DNA of 64,000 nucleotides from Actinoallomurus liliacearum. Its GTDB lineage: Bacteria; Actinomycetota; Actinomycetes; Streptosporangiales; Streptosporangiaceae. Positions within the stretch are counted from its first letter, which is position 1. Each line of letters begins with the position of its first letter. Below the pieces are notes generated by a model. That model saw only the letters and a program-made list of their open reading frames with translations, was not told where the DNA came from and searched no databases. The stretch is taken from NCBI RefSeq assembly GCF_039542035.1, contig NZ_BAABHJ010000008.1, positions 62,001-126,000 on the forward strand, read 5' to 3'. A program made the position numbers and the translations under genes. Positions 16,097 through 24,568 of the stretch are shown one piece after another.

Positions 16097-16999
16097 TCAC
16101 CAGTCGCCGGGGAGGCTGCCGCCGTACCAGCGTTCGATGAGCTGACGGGCGATCGAGACCCGGCCCGGGAGGAAGATCTCCTCCGCCTCTGTGGCGGCCT
16201 TCAGCTCCTCGCGGGTGTACCAGCGGGCGCCGCGGATCTCCTCACCGTCCACGCGGGGCTCCTGCCCGGGGTCGGCCGTCGCGAAGAAGCCGAGCATGAG
16301 GCTGCGCGGCAGCGGCCAGGGCTGGCTGCCGAGGTAATGGCAGTCGCGCACCGTGACGCCGACCTCCTCCCACACCTCACGGGCGACCGCCTGCTCCAGG
16401 GACTCCCCCGGCTCGACGAAACCGGCGAGGATCGACACGCGGTTCTCCGGCCACCGGAACCCACTGGCCAGCAGGATCCGCTCGCCGTCCTGCACCAGCA
16501 TGATCACGGCCGGGTCCGTACGCGGGAAGTGCTCCGAACCGTCCACCGTGCAGATCCGGGTGTGGCCCGCGGACGCGAGGGTCGTCAGGGCCCCGCAGCG
16601 CGGGCAGTGGGTGTGCGTCCCGTGCCAGTTCTGCAGGCCGACGGCCTGGGTGAGCAGCCCGGCGTCCCGGTCGCTCAGCGCGGCGCCCACCTTTCGCAGG
16701 TCGGCCGGCTCCGTGCCCTCGACGGCGGGCAGCGGAGCCGACACCGCGAAGTAGGCGACGCCGTCCTCATCCGCGCCGAGCAGGTAGCGCTCGCCCTCGG
16801 GAGTCTCCTCGCGGCCCAGCAGGACGAGGGCGGGGCCGGGCCGCACCAGCGCCTTGCCCTGCTCCACCACCAGGACACGGGTGCGCGGGTCGTCCCAGGC
16901 CGCGGCCAGCCATGCCTCGTCGCGACGGCGCTCCCCCATCCGGTCGAGCGTGCCGCGGGAGAGCGCCAGCCAGTCCAGCGCCTCGTAGGTCTCCGTCAA
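16097..16999 (-). CDS. nudC: NAD(+) diphosphatase / NAD-decapping hydrolase NudC
   Basis: A 300-residue Nudix enzyme that splits NAD(H) to NMN(H) and AMP and, in known relatives, removes NAD caps from RNA. The zinc ribbon shows C132, C135 and C150, but the fourth position (153) is Asp rather than Cys. The Nudix box begins at G193 with E199, R207-E208 and E211-E212. SQPWPLPRSLM after it is the NADH-specific motif SQPWPFP(x)S. It starts 12 nt after the M20 peptidase gene. Confidence 0.92.
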   Translation of the reverse strand: MTETYEALDWLALSRGTLDRMGERRRDEAWLAAAWDDPRTRVLVVEQGKALVRPGPALVLLGREETPEGERYLLGADEDGVAYFAVSAPLPAVEGTEPADLRKVGAALSDRDAGLLTQAVGLQNWHGTHTHCPRCGALTTLASAGHTRICTVDGSEHFPRTDPAVIMLVQDGERILLASGFRWPENRVSILAGFVEPGESLEQAVAREVWEEVGVTVRDCHYLGSQPWPLPRSLMLGFFATADPGQEPRVDGEEIRGARWYTREELKAATEAEEIFLPGRVSIARQLIERWYGGSLPGDW

Positions 17000-17011
17000 A
17001 ACAAGCCCTCT

Positions 17012-18391
17012 CTACAGACCGGCGGCGAACTCGTCCCAGAGGTACGCGGCCGCCTCCGCGCCCTTGAGCAGCAGCGGCATCTCGACCTTCTCGTTCGGCG
17101 CGTGGATCTGGTCCTCGTCCAGTCCGACCGCCACGAACACGAGCGGCGCCGCCAGGATGTCGGCGAGGTCCGCCTCCGGGCCGCTGCCGCCCTCCCGAGT
17201 GAACAGGATCTCGGTGCCGAACGCCTTCTCCATCGCCCGCTTGGCCGCCAGCACGCCCGGCGAGTCGATCGGCGAGAAGCACGGCCGGACGCCGGGGCCG
17301 GGGATGCGGACCTCCGCGCGGACGCCCGGCGGCGTGTGCGCGGCGACGTACGAGCGGAACGCCTCCTGCACCTGGACCGGGTCCTGCCCGGCGACGAGCC
17401 GGAACGACAGCTTCGCGTGCGCCTCGCGCGGCACGATGGTCTTGCCGCCGGGACCGGTGTGGCCGCCCCACATCCCATTGATCTCCGCGGTCGGACGGGC
17501 CCACACCCGCTCCAGGGTGGTGAAGCCCTCCTCGCCGTACGCGGCGCCGCTCTCGCCCGCCGTCTCGAGCCACTTCCCCTCGTCGAACGGCAGCTTGGCG
17601 AACAGCGCCCGCTCCTCCTCGGTCAGCTCGACGATCCCGTCGTAGAAGCCGTCGAGGGTGACGCGGCCCCGCTCGTCGTGCAGACCGGCGAGCAGCGCGG
17701 ACATGGCGTGCAACGGGTTGGGCACCGCGCCGCCGAACGAGCCGGAGTGCAGGTCGAGCGCCGGGCCGTACAGCGAGACCTCCGCCTCGGTGAGGCCCCG
17801 CATGCCGGTGCACATCGACGGCACGTCGGCGGCCCACATCGTCGTGTCGCTGATGACGATCGCGTCGCAGGCCAGGCGGTCTTTGTTGGCGCGCAGCAGG
17901 TCGGCGAAGTGCGGCGAGCCGGACTCCTCCTCGCCCTCGATCAGCATCTTGACCGTGACCGGCGGGGCGGTGCGGCCGCTCGCCGCGAGGTTCGCCTTCA
18001 GCCCGAGGGTGTGGAAGAACACCTGGCCCTTGTCGTCGGACGCGCCGCGGCCGATGAGCCGCTCGCCCTTCTCGAACGGGACGAACGGCGCCGTCTCCCA
18101 CTCCTCGAGCGGCTCGACCGGCTGGACGTCATGGTGCCCGTACACGACCACCTTCGGCGCGGCCGGGTCCTCGGCCGGCCACTCGGCGAACACCGCGGGG
18201 AGGCCGTCGGTCTCCCAGATCTCCACGGTCGGGAACCCGGTGTCGCGCAGGTGCGCGGCGAGCCATTCGGCGGAGCGCCGTACGTCGTCGCGCCGCTCCG
18301 GATCGCCGGAGATCGACGGGATCGTCAGCCACTCCTTCAGCGCGTCGAAGAACCCGCTCGCGTTGGCATCGATGTAGTCGCGTACGTCCAT
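17012..18391 (-). CDS. M20-family dipeptidase
   Basis: A 459-residue zinc peptidase. Start ATG 18391 follows AGAAGG; the frame is open upstream but only as shadow. Metal-site motifs: VVVYGHHDVQP, GRGASDDKGQ (bridging Asp), and LIEGEEESGSP with the catalytic and metal-binding glutamates. The dimerisation or lid domain contains HSGSFGG and NGMWGGHTGPGGKTIVP. This set fits the CNDP/DapE-related dipeptidases acting in the cytoplasm. It leads the M20-nudC-barstar run and is divergent from DUF4031 with only 45 bp between the starts. Confidence 0.9.
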   Translation of the reverse strand: MDVRDYIDANASGFFDALKEWLTIPSISGDPERRDDVRRSAEWLAAHLRDTGFPTVEIWETDGLPAVFAEWPAEDPAAPKVVVYGHHDVQPVEPLEEWETAPFVPFEKGERLIGRGASDDKGQVFFHTLGLKANLAASGRTAPPVTVKMLIEGEEESGSPHFADLLRANKDRLACDAIVISDTTMWAADVPSMCTGMRGLTEAEVSLYGPALDLHSGSFGGAVPNPLHAMSALLAGLHDERGRVTLDGFYDGIVELTEEERALFAKLPFDEGKWLETAGESGAAYGEEGFTTLERVWARPTAEINGMWGGHTGPGGKTIVPREAHAKLSFRLVAGQDPVQVQEAFRSYVAAHTPPGVRAEVRIPGPGVRPCFSPIDSPGVLAAKRAMEKAFGTEILFTREGGSGPEADLADILAAPLVFVAVGLDEDQIHAPNEKVEMPLLLKGAEAAAYLWDEFAAGL

Positions 18392-18436
18392 GAGCAGCCT
18401 TCTCACCGGGAAATGGTCCTCTGGCACTCTAGTCCG

Positions 18437-18715
18437 GTGACCATCCTCATCGATCGCCCCCTGTGGCCCGCCCGTGGTCGGCTCTGGTCGCATCTGGTCA
18501 GTGACGCCTCGTACGAGGAGCTGCACGCGTTCGCCGAATCGCTGGGCGCGCCGCGGCGGGCGTTCGACCGCGACCACTACGACGTGCCGGAGGAGTTCTA
18601 CGACGCGGCGATCGCCCACGGCGCGACGCCCGTCGGCTCCCAGGAACTGGTCGCCCGCCTCACCGCCGCGGGCCTGCGCCGCCGCAAGCGATCCCGTTCC
18701 GACCAGGCGGTCTGA
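18437..18715 (+). CDS. DUF4031 protein
   Basis: A 92-residue protein starting at GTG 18437 (VTILIDRPLWPARGRLWSHL), the conserved entry of DUF4031; LVSDASYEELHAFAESLG and RAFDRDHYDVPE complete the match. Function unknown. A poorly defined ribosome site and the short divergent spacer to the M20 gene suggest overlapping promoters. Confidence 0.8.
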   Translation: MTILIDRPLWPARGRLWSHLVSDASYEELHAFAESLGAPRRAFDRDHYDVPEEFYDAAIAHGATPVGSQELVARLTAAGLRRRKRSRSDQAV

Positions 18716-18763
18716 ACCGTGCGCTCCCGTGGGGTCGGAGGCCGGGCGTAGCCGGGAGATCAC

Positions 18764-19042
18764 GCACTACGGCCTGAGCCGCAGGCAGGTGCGGGCCGCC
18801 CGAACGCGGTCGTCCTGCTCATCCCGCGCCGGGCCCTGCTCAAGGAATGGGCGTACGCCGGCGCCTTCTTCGTCTATACCGGGGCCGCCGTGTCCCACCT
18901 GACCACCGGCCATGACCTCGGCGAACTGGCACCGCTCACCGTCTTCACCGTGCTGATCGTCCTGTCATGGGCACTCCGACCCCCCGGCCGCCGCACCCAC
19001 ACCGCGCCCCGCTCCGGGGTCAACGGCAGAGCCGGCGCTTAG
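18764..19042 (+). pseudogene. DoxX-like membrane protein remnant
   Basis: A frame without a usable start ends at TAG 19040-19042. It encodes VLLIPRRALLKEWAYAGAFF, VYTGAAVSHLTTG and LSWALRPPGRR, which I recognise as the C-terminal half of DoxX-like four-helix membrane proteins. The first helices are absent and nothing upstream restores them, so this is a decayed gene copy. Confidence 0.6.
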
Positions 19043-19103
19043 GCCCGACCGAGGAGCCGCACCCGTGCGCCGACCGACTGCGCGCCCCGCGACGGCGTGC
19101 CGC

Positions 19104-19547
19104 TCATCGGGGCCAGTACCGCGGCGGGGACTCGGAGGGGTTGACCAGGTCGTATCGGTGCTTGCTCCCCGGATTAAGGCCCTTGATGTGGACCAGTCGC
19201 TGGTTGTCCGTCTCGTCGAGTTCACCGACTATCAGCGGCATGGCGGCGATCACCGCGCCCATCGACAGGCCCAGCCCTGCCATGCCTCTCTGTCCTTGAC
19301 CGAACCGGATGTGGTGCATCCCGGACTTCTTGATGGCATCCGTCTCTGACGGATCCTCCAGTTGACGCGCGTCCCTGGTAAGGAAGGCGTCGAAGCCCTT
19401 CCTCGCCGCATCAGGAAGGAGCGCAAGATCCTTCTTGCCCGCCCACTTGATCTCACTGACGTGCCGAACAGTGTGCTCGGGCAGTAACCACCTGAGCGTT
19501 TCCAGCATCTGTACAGGGACGTTCTCGTCGACGAGTATCCGCATCAC
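19104..19547 (-). CDS. DUF5615 PIN-like protein (putative toxin)
   Basis: A 147-residue protein. ILVDENVP at the N-terminus and FDAFLTRDARQL further on carry the acidic residues of the PIN-like DUF5615 family, distant relatives of VapC ribonucleases. It overlaps the upstream DUF433 gene by 4 bp. The C-terminal 50 residues have no motif I recognise. By analogy with DUF433/DUF5615 pairs it would be the RNase-type toxin; not demonstrated for this family to my knowledge. Confidence 0.75.
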   Translation of the reverse strand: MMRILVDENVPVQMLETLRWLLPEHTVRHVSEIKWAGKKDLALLPDAARKGFDAFLTRDARQLEDPSETDAIKKSGMHHIRFGQGQRGMAGLGLSMGAVIAAMPLIVGELDETDNQRLVHIKGLNPGSKHRYDLVNPSESPPRYWPR

Positions 19548-20179
19548 GCAGAGCGCGTTCCGGTGCCGTAGCTGTCAACGTAGAGCGCGAAGGAGGCGGC
19601 GTCACGAGCGGCATCCGCGGTGACGCCGGGGTAGTAGTCGGCGATCTTCTCCGGAGGGATGCCGTCCTCCATGAGCTCAGCGACAGCGTCGAAAGGGACC
19701 CGGGTACCGGTGATGACCGGCTGTCCGCCCTGGGTCTCGGGGTCGACGCTGACGTGCTGCTTGGGATGCAGAAGGTGCGGGACCACCACACCGGCCCGGG
19801 GAGCGAATTCCTGGAGGATGTCGGCCATAGTGGCGATCACTCGCTGTCCGGGACGCTTGACGAGATCGGTGGCGTGGTCGTCGTCGCCCACGAGGACGAT
19901 CGAGTCGTCGTCGGCGACCAGGGAGTAGCCGGACAGGTGGTCGACCTCACCGATCTTTTTCAGATTGGCCAGAGCCTTGCGGATCTTTTGGAGTGACACG
20001 TCCTGACGCAGATGCGCGAACGCACGCAGCGCCAGCACATCACGGAATGAGTACAGGGCCGGCTTCGCTGCCAGCTCGGGACGCAGGATGGGCCCGTTGC
20101 CGCGGTCCTGCCGCCATGTACGCAGTTGCCCGACGGTCGCCCCGGAGAGAGCAGCAGCCATACGAGTCGAGTACGCCAT
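19544..20179 (-). CDS. DUF433 regulator (putative antitoxin)
   Basis: A 211-residue protein. The N-terminal half is a MerR-like helix-turn-helix (ALSGATVGQLRTWRQD, then YSFRDVLALRAFAHLR). The C-terminal part is DUF433 (SVDPETQGGQPVITGTRVPF, MEDGIPPEKIADYYP), a VapB-like antitoxin domain. GGGAGGGAG precedes ATG 20179. It is coupled to the DUF5615 gene by a 4-bp overlap, the arrangement of a type II toxin-antitoxin operon, and it likely autoregulates. A TATAGC about 70 nt upstream could be the -10. Confidence 0.78.
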   Translation of the reverse strand: MAYSTRMAAALSGATVGQLRTWRQDRGNGPILRPELAAKPALYSFRDVLALRAFAHLRQDVSLQKIRKALANLKKIGEVDHLSGYSLVADDDSIVLVGDDDHATDLVKRPGQRVIATMADILQEFAPRAGVVVPHLLHPKQHVSVDPETQGGQPVITGTRVPFDAVAELMEDGIPPEKIADYYPGVTADAARDAASFALYVDSYGTGTRSA

Positions 20180-20378
20180 GGTCCACTCCCTCCCGCACCG
20201 GTTGCGCCTAGCTCCATGCCAGCATCCCAGTTCTGTGCCTGCGAACGCTATAAGACGGCGAGTTGGAAGGGTTGGAACCGCCCTTTAGACGACGCTGAGA
20301 ACACAAGACGTGCATTGGTATCCGGTTTGTCGACGACGGCCGATGCCGGGTGTCACGTGCCGGCCGGTTCGTCGACGT

Positions 20379-20978
20379 TCAAGGGTGGCGCAGGAGCATG
20401 AGTTCGGTTTCGAGGTTGTGGCGGGCGGCGGTCTCCCATCGCTCGCGACCCGGGGCCGTGCGGAACAGGGCCGGGGCGTCGAGCAGGGCCCGCAGCACGT
20501 CGGCGCGGCCGTGCCGGAACGCCTCGTCCGGGACCGCGGCGTACTCCTCGCGGACGGCGGCGGCGTACGCGGCGTAGCGCTCCGGGTCGGCGGCGAGGAT
20601 CGCCAGGTCGGCGTCGTTCAGGACGGCGGCGTCGCGGTCCCCCGGGGCCGGGTCGTGCGCCGCGGTCATCCGGACCAGCCGGGCGACCTCCGCGACCGTC
20701 TCGGGCGGCAGGTCGGTGTCGGCGAGCATCCGCTCGGCGAGGACGGCGCTGCGCTCCTCGTTGTCGGTGCGCAGCGGCTGGTACACCGCGTCGTGGAACC
20801 ACGCCGCCAGGCGCACCGCGGCCACGTCGTCGGCCTCGCCGGCCAGCTCGTCGATCCGGTCGAGGACGTCGGCGAGGTGCCCGGCGTCGTGGTAGCGGCG
20901 GTGCGGCTCCTCGTAGCGGCGGATCAGCTCGGCGCCGAGGACCTCCGGGCCGGGCCACCGGGACAGCAGATCCATCAC
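20379..20978 (-). CDS. HD-superfamily metal-dependent hydrolase
   Basis: A 199-residue predicted phosphohydrolase. Metal-binding residues are visible in RRYHDAGHLADV, AAWFHDAVYQP and LNDADLAIL, giving the H...HD...D pattern. Members of this uncharacterised group are common in actinobacteria. Its ATGA start overlaps the stop of the upstream ABC ATPase gene by 4 bp, so the two are cotranscribed. Confidence 0.82.
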   Translation of the reverse strand: MMDLLSRWPGPEVLGAELIRRYEEPHRRYHDAGHLADVLDRIDELAGEADDVAAVRLAAWFHDAVYQPLRTDNEERSAVLAERMLADTDLPPETVAEVARLVRMTAAHDPAPGDRDAAVLNDADLAILAADPERYAAYAAAVREEYAAVPDEAFRHGRADVLRALLDAPALFRTAPGRERWETAARHNLETELMLLRHP

Positions 20979-21754
20979 ACCGCCCTCGCGGTCCAGCGCC
21001 CGCCGGTCTTCTCAATGGTGATGGGGTGGTCGAAGCACCCGCTGATCAGGTCGGTGGTCAGCACGTCGTCCGCGGCGCCGGAGGCCAGGACCTTGCCCTG
21101 GCGGAGCAGGATCGCGTGGGTGGTGCTGGCGGGCAGCTCCTCCAGGTGGTGCGTGACGAGCACGCTGGTCAGCGACGGCTGCGCGCGGCGGAGCTGGTCG
21201 ATGGCGCTCAGCAGTTGCTCGCGGGCCGCGACGTCCAGGCCGGTGGCCGGCTCGTCGAGCAGGAGCAGACGCGGCCGGGGCATCAGGGCGCGGGCGATCA
21301 GCGTGCGCCCGCGCTCGCCGTGGGAGAGGGTGGGCCACCGGCTGTCGCGGCGGTGGTTCAGCCCGAGCAGGTCGATCAGCTCCTCGGCGTGGTCGAGCTC
21401 CTCCGGCGTGGGCTTCCAGTGCGGGACCAGCTCGATGGAGCCGGTCGCGCCGGTGAGCACGACCTCGTGCACCGTGCGGCCGGACCGCAGCGGGTGGTGC
21501 GGGTTGACATGGCCGATCCAGGCGCGCAGCTCGCGGACGTCCACCCGGCCGAGCCGGTGACCGAGGATCTCCACCTGTCCGCTCGTCGGGTGCTGGTACG
21601 CGCCGACGAGGCTGAGCAGCGTGGACTTCCCGGCGCCGTTCGCGCCGAGCAGCGCCCAGTGCTCGCCCTCGTGGACGGTGAGCGACACGTCGTCGAGCAA
21701 CGCCCGGCGATCCCGGACGAAGCGCACGTCTTCTACACGCAGCACAGGAGTCAT
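20975..21754 (-). CDS. ABC transporter ATP-binding protein (stand-alone)
   Basis: A 259-residue ATPase from ATG 21754. Walker A GANGAGKST, signature LSHGERGRTLIARAL, Walker B LLLLDEPATGLD and the switch histidine in VLVTHHLEE are intact. No membrane partner is adjacent; it resembles the YlmA-type stand-alone ATPases that pair with an HD protein in actinobacteria. It is divergent from the siderophore operon, 163 bp away, but the iron box lies next to the other gene. Confidence 0.85.
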   Translation of the reverse strand: MTPVLRVEDVRFVRDRRALLDDVSLTVHEGEHWALLGANGAGKSTLLSLVGAYQHPTSGQVEILGHRLGRVDVRELRAWIGHVNPHHPLRSGRTVHEVVLTGATGSIELVPHWKPTPEELDHAEELIDLLGLNHRRDSRWPTLSHGERGRTLIARALMPRPRLLLLDEPATGLDVAAREQLLSAIDQLRRAQPSLTSVLVTHHLEELPASTTHAILLRQGKVLASGAADDVLTTDLISGCFDHPITIEKTGGRWTARAV

Positions 21755-21883
21755 CGACAGCCGAGCGTACGACACGCGTCCACCGAGGGTGGGCGGGACC
21801 GCCGCTGACCACGAAGCCGACACACGTCGACACGAGTGGTTGCGTCCGGCGGCCGTCCACGCCACTATGGTCACCCCGGCAAC

Positions 21884-21902
21884 TTAGGTAAGCCTAACCT
21901 AG
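21884..21902 (+). promoter_or_regulatory. Iron box (DtxR/IdeR/DmdR-type operator)
   Basis: TTAGGTAAGCCTAACCTAG matches the 19-bp actinobacterial iron-box consensus TTAGGTTAGSCTAACCTAA at nearly every position. It ends 15 nt before the GTG of the first siderophore gene, so iron-loaded repressor there would block transcription of the whole operon. Confidence 0.85.
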
Positions 21903-21917
21903 CCCTCTGGGAGACTC

Positions 21918-23036
21918 GTGCGGCTCTACATCGTCGCGGGCAAGCGGACCGACTCCGTGGCCCACGGCTTCCTGCCCGCGGCCGCCTCGCTCGGCCTCGA
22001 CGTGACCCTGCTCACCGACCGGGCGTGGCCGGAGGAGACGGTCCAGTGCGACGTCACCGACTTCCGGGCGATCATCGACGAGGTCTCCCGGCGTGCGGCG
22101 CCCGCGGCGATCTTCTCCAACAGTGACCACCTGCAGGCGCCCACCGCCCTGGCCGCGGAGTACTTCGGGCTGCCGGGCAAGGACTGGCGGGCCGCGCTGC
22201 GGGCCAAGAACAAGGCGCTGATGCGCCGCGCGCTGGGCGGGGTCTTCGCGGTCGAGCTCCGGCCCGGCCAGGAGTCGCCCGCGCTCGCGGACGCCCCGTA
22301 CCCGCTGGTCGTCAAGCCGCGCGAGGGCGTCGCCAGCGAGGACGTCTTCCTCGTACGGGACGCGGCCGAACTCACCGCGCGCTGCCGCGAGATCTGGCTC
22401 CGGCGCCCGGGCGCCCTCGTCGTGGAGGAGTACCTCCCCGGCGACCTGCACACCCTCGAGACGCTGAACGGCCACGTCGTCGGCTCGTTCCGCACGACGC
22501 TCTCGCCGCCGCCGCACTTCATCGAGGAACGCCTCGACTGGGCGCCACCGCCCTGCGCCGACCAGATCCTGGACGCGCTGCGGCGGCTCGGGGTCGGGTT
22601 CGGCGCCTGCCACACCGAGTACGTCGTGCACGAGGGCCGGGCACGGATCGTCGAGGTGAACTACCGGATGATCGGCGACCACTGCGACTTCCTGCTCGCC
22701 GAACTGCTCGGCGTCCCGCTCTTCGCGTGGGTGCTCCGCGCCCATCTGGGCGAGCCGGTGCCCGAGCCGCCGCCCGTCACGGGACACGCGGCGGTCGACT
22801 CGGTGATCGCGGATCGGTCCGGCACGCTGACCGCCGCGCCGGAGCGCCGGGAGGAGACGGACGACGGCGTCCGGGTCGCCTACTGGCCGGTGCGCTCTTG
22901 CGGGGACGTGATCGCGCTGAGCCGGACGAACCGCGACTACCTCGGCACGATCCGCGCGGTCGGGCCGGACGCGGCCCGCGTCGACGCCGCCATCCGGCGG
23001 TTCCGCGCGCGGCACCGCTGGGAGATCGCACCGTGA
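21918..23036 (+). CDS. ATP-grasp ligase, PvsA-like siderophore enzyme
   Basis: A 372-residue ATP-grasp enzyme that would form an amide bond through an acyl phosphate. Central motifs: YPLVVKPREGVASEDVFLV (ATP-binding strand and lysine), ALVVEEYLPG, and RIVEVNYRMIGDHCDF (Mg/ATP site). GTG 21918 has GGGAG upstream. It lies 15 nt after an iron box and overlaps the next gene by 4 bp (GTGA). In Vibrio and Xanthomonas an ATP-grasp ligase (PvsA) opens the vibrioferrin operon and joins an amino acid to the citrate backbone; the same position here supports that role. The substrate cannot be read from sequence. Confidence 0.8.
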   Translation: MRLYIVAGKRTDSVAHGFLPAAASLGLDVTLLTDRAWPEETVQCDVTDFRAIIDEVSRRAAPAAIFSNSDHLQAPTALAAEYFGLPGKDWRAALRAKNKALMRRALGGVFAVELRPGQESPALADAPYPLVVKPREGVASEDVFLVRDAAELTARCREIWLRRPGALVVEEYLPGDLHTLETLNGHVVGSFRTTLSPPPHFIEERLDWAPPPCADQILDALRRLGVGFGACHTEYVVHEGRARIVEVNYRMIGDHCDFLLAELLGVPLFAWVLRAHLGEPVPEPPPVTGHAAVDSVIADRSGTLTAAPERREETDDGVRVAYWPVRSCGDVIALSRTNRDYLGTIRAVGPDAARVDAAIRRFRARHRWEIAP

Positions 23037-24568
23037 CCGGCGCGCCGGCGCTCGCCGTCCCGCGGCTGGAGGAGGGGTATCTCGCCCTGCGGGTGCTGGA
23101 CGCCCTGCTGCGCGAGGACTACGGCGGGCTGTCCCGCCGGGTCGACGGCGACCGGCTGACCCTGCCCGGCGGCCGGGTCGTCGCGCTCGCCGCGCACGAC
23201 GGCGGTTGGGGGCGCTATCCCGGGTTTCTCGCCGAGCGCGTCGTGGCCGACGCCGTCGGGCTGGACGAGGTGCTGGGCGTCGTACGGGCGCTGGCCGACC
23301 CGCGCGACGACGTCGCGGCGTTCGACCGCGAGTGCCGGGAGACGCTACGGGCGCTGCGCCTGTTCGAGGCGGTGCGCCCGCGGCCGGCCGGAACGACCCG
23401 GTACGACGCCCTCGCCGCCGCCGTGGACCACCCGGTGTACCCGACCGCGCGGTGCCGCCTCGGCCTGGACGAACGCGACCTGCTGGCGTACGCGCCGGAG
23501 TTCGGGCCGTCCTTCCGGCTGGCGTGGACCGCCGTTCCCGGCTCCCACCGCCACGGTGATCGTCCCGGCTGGTGGCCCGAGCCCCGCGACCTCGGGCTGC
23601 CCGCGGGACACGACGTGTTCCCGGTGCATCCACTGACCGCCCGGCTGGTCCCCACCGTGCCGGGCCCGGCCGTGACCGTACGGCCGACGCTGTCGATGCG
23701 CACGGTCGCGATCGACGCCCGCGAGCACCTGAAGCTCCCACTGCCGACCAGCACGCTCGGCCTGCGCAACCGCAGGGTGATCACGCCCGGCACGCTCTCC
23801 GACGGCGCGCTCGTCGAACGCGTGCTGCGCGCGGTCGTCGAGCGGGAGCGTGCACCGGTGCTGCTCGCCGACGAGCAGACGTACGGCCACGCGGACGACC
23901 CGCTGCGCGGATACCTCGTGCGGCGGCTGCCCGCCGAGGGCGTCCCGGTCGCGGCGCTCCTCGCCCGGACGCCGGACGGGCCGTACGTCATCGAGGAGCT
24001 GACCGACGATGTCGCGGAGTTCTTCGGGGCGTACCTCGCCGTGCTGTTCGACTGGAACGTCCTGCTCGCGGCGCGGTACGGCATCGCGCTGGAGGCCCAC
24101 CAGCAGAACGTCTCGATCGTGCCCTGCGACCCGCCGCACCTGATGATCAAGGACAACGACGGGGCGCTCATCGACCTCGGCCGGCTCGCCCGTGCGCTGG
24201 GCCGGGCGCCGGACCCGGCGGAGTTCGCCGACCAGCGACTCCTCACGACCGACCCGGAGGCGCTCGCCCGCGTGTTCATCACGATCACGGTGCACCTGTG
24301 CGCGGGAGCGCTCGCCTTCGGACTCGCCGAGCGTGGGCTCCTCGCCCTGGACACGGGGCTGGGCCTCGTCCGTGACCGGCTCGCCGCCGCGCTCGACGCG
24401 TACGACGACGGGTTCCTGCGGGCGCGCACCCTCGACGCGGACCGGCTGCCCGTGAAGGCCATGGTCACCGCCGGGACACTCGTCGGCAAGGACCGTACCG
24501 GCGCCCAGGACATCAACAAGCACTACGGCCCGCCCGGGCCCAACTACCTCAAGAGGTCGACCACGTGA
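23033..24568 (+). CDS. IucA/IucC-type NIS siderophore synthetase, PvsB-like
   Basis: A 511-residue NRPS-independent siderophore synthetase, started at GTG 23033 overlapping the previous stop. Motifs: VFPVHPLTARLVP, RPTLSMRTVAI, EHLKLPLPTSTLGLRNRR (carboxylate/ATP site) and the C-terminal EAHQQNVSIV plus MIKDNDGALIDL (FhuF-like part). It condenses a citrate-type carboxylate with an amine or alcohol after adenylation. Overlaps the second synthetase by 4 bp. Confidence 0.88.
   Translation: MTGAPALAVPRLEEGYLALRVLDALLREDYGGLSRRVDGDRLTLPGGRVVALAAHDGGWGRYPGFLAERVVADAVGLDEVLGVVRALADPRDDVAAFDRECRETLRALRLFEAVRPRPAGTTRYDALAAAVDHPVYPTARCRLGLDERDLLAYAPEFGPSFRLAWTAVPGSHRHGDRPGWWPEPRDLGLPAGHDVFPVHPLTARLVPTVPGPAVTVRPTLSMRTVAIDAREHLKLPLPTSTLGLRNRRVITPGTLSDGALVERVLRAVVERERAPVLLADEQTYGHADDPLRGYLVRRLPAEGVPVAALLARTPDGPYVIEELTDDVAEFFGAYLAVLFDWNVLLAARYGIALEAHQQNVSIVPCDPPHLMIKDNDGALIDLGRLARALGRAPDPAEFADQRLLTTDPEALARVFITITVHLCAGALAFGLAERGLLALDTGLGLVRDRLAAALDAYDDGFLRARTLDADRLPVKAMVTAGTLVGKDRTGAQDINKHYGPPGPNYLKRSTT

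Noticed and set aside
20975..21754. ABC ATPase as the siderophore exporter or importer
   Set aside because: It runs divergently, is coupled to an HD hydrolase gene, has no membrane partner, and the iron box is 130 bp away beside the other start.
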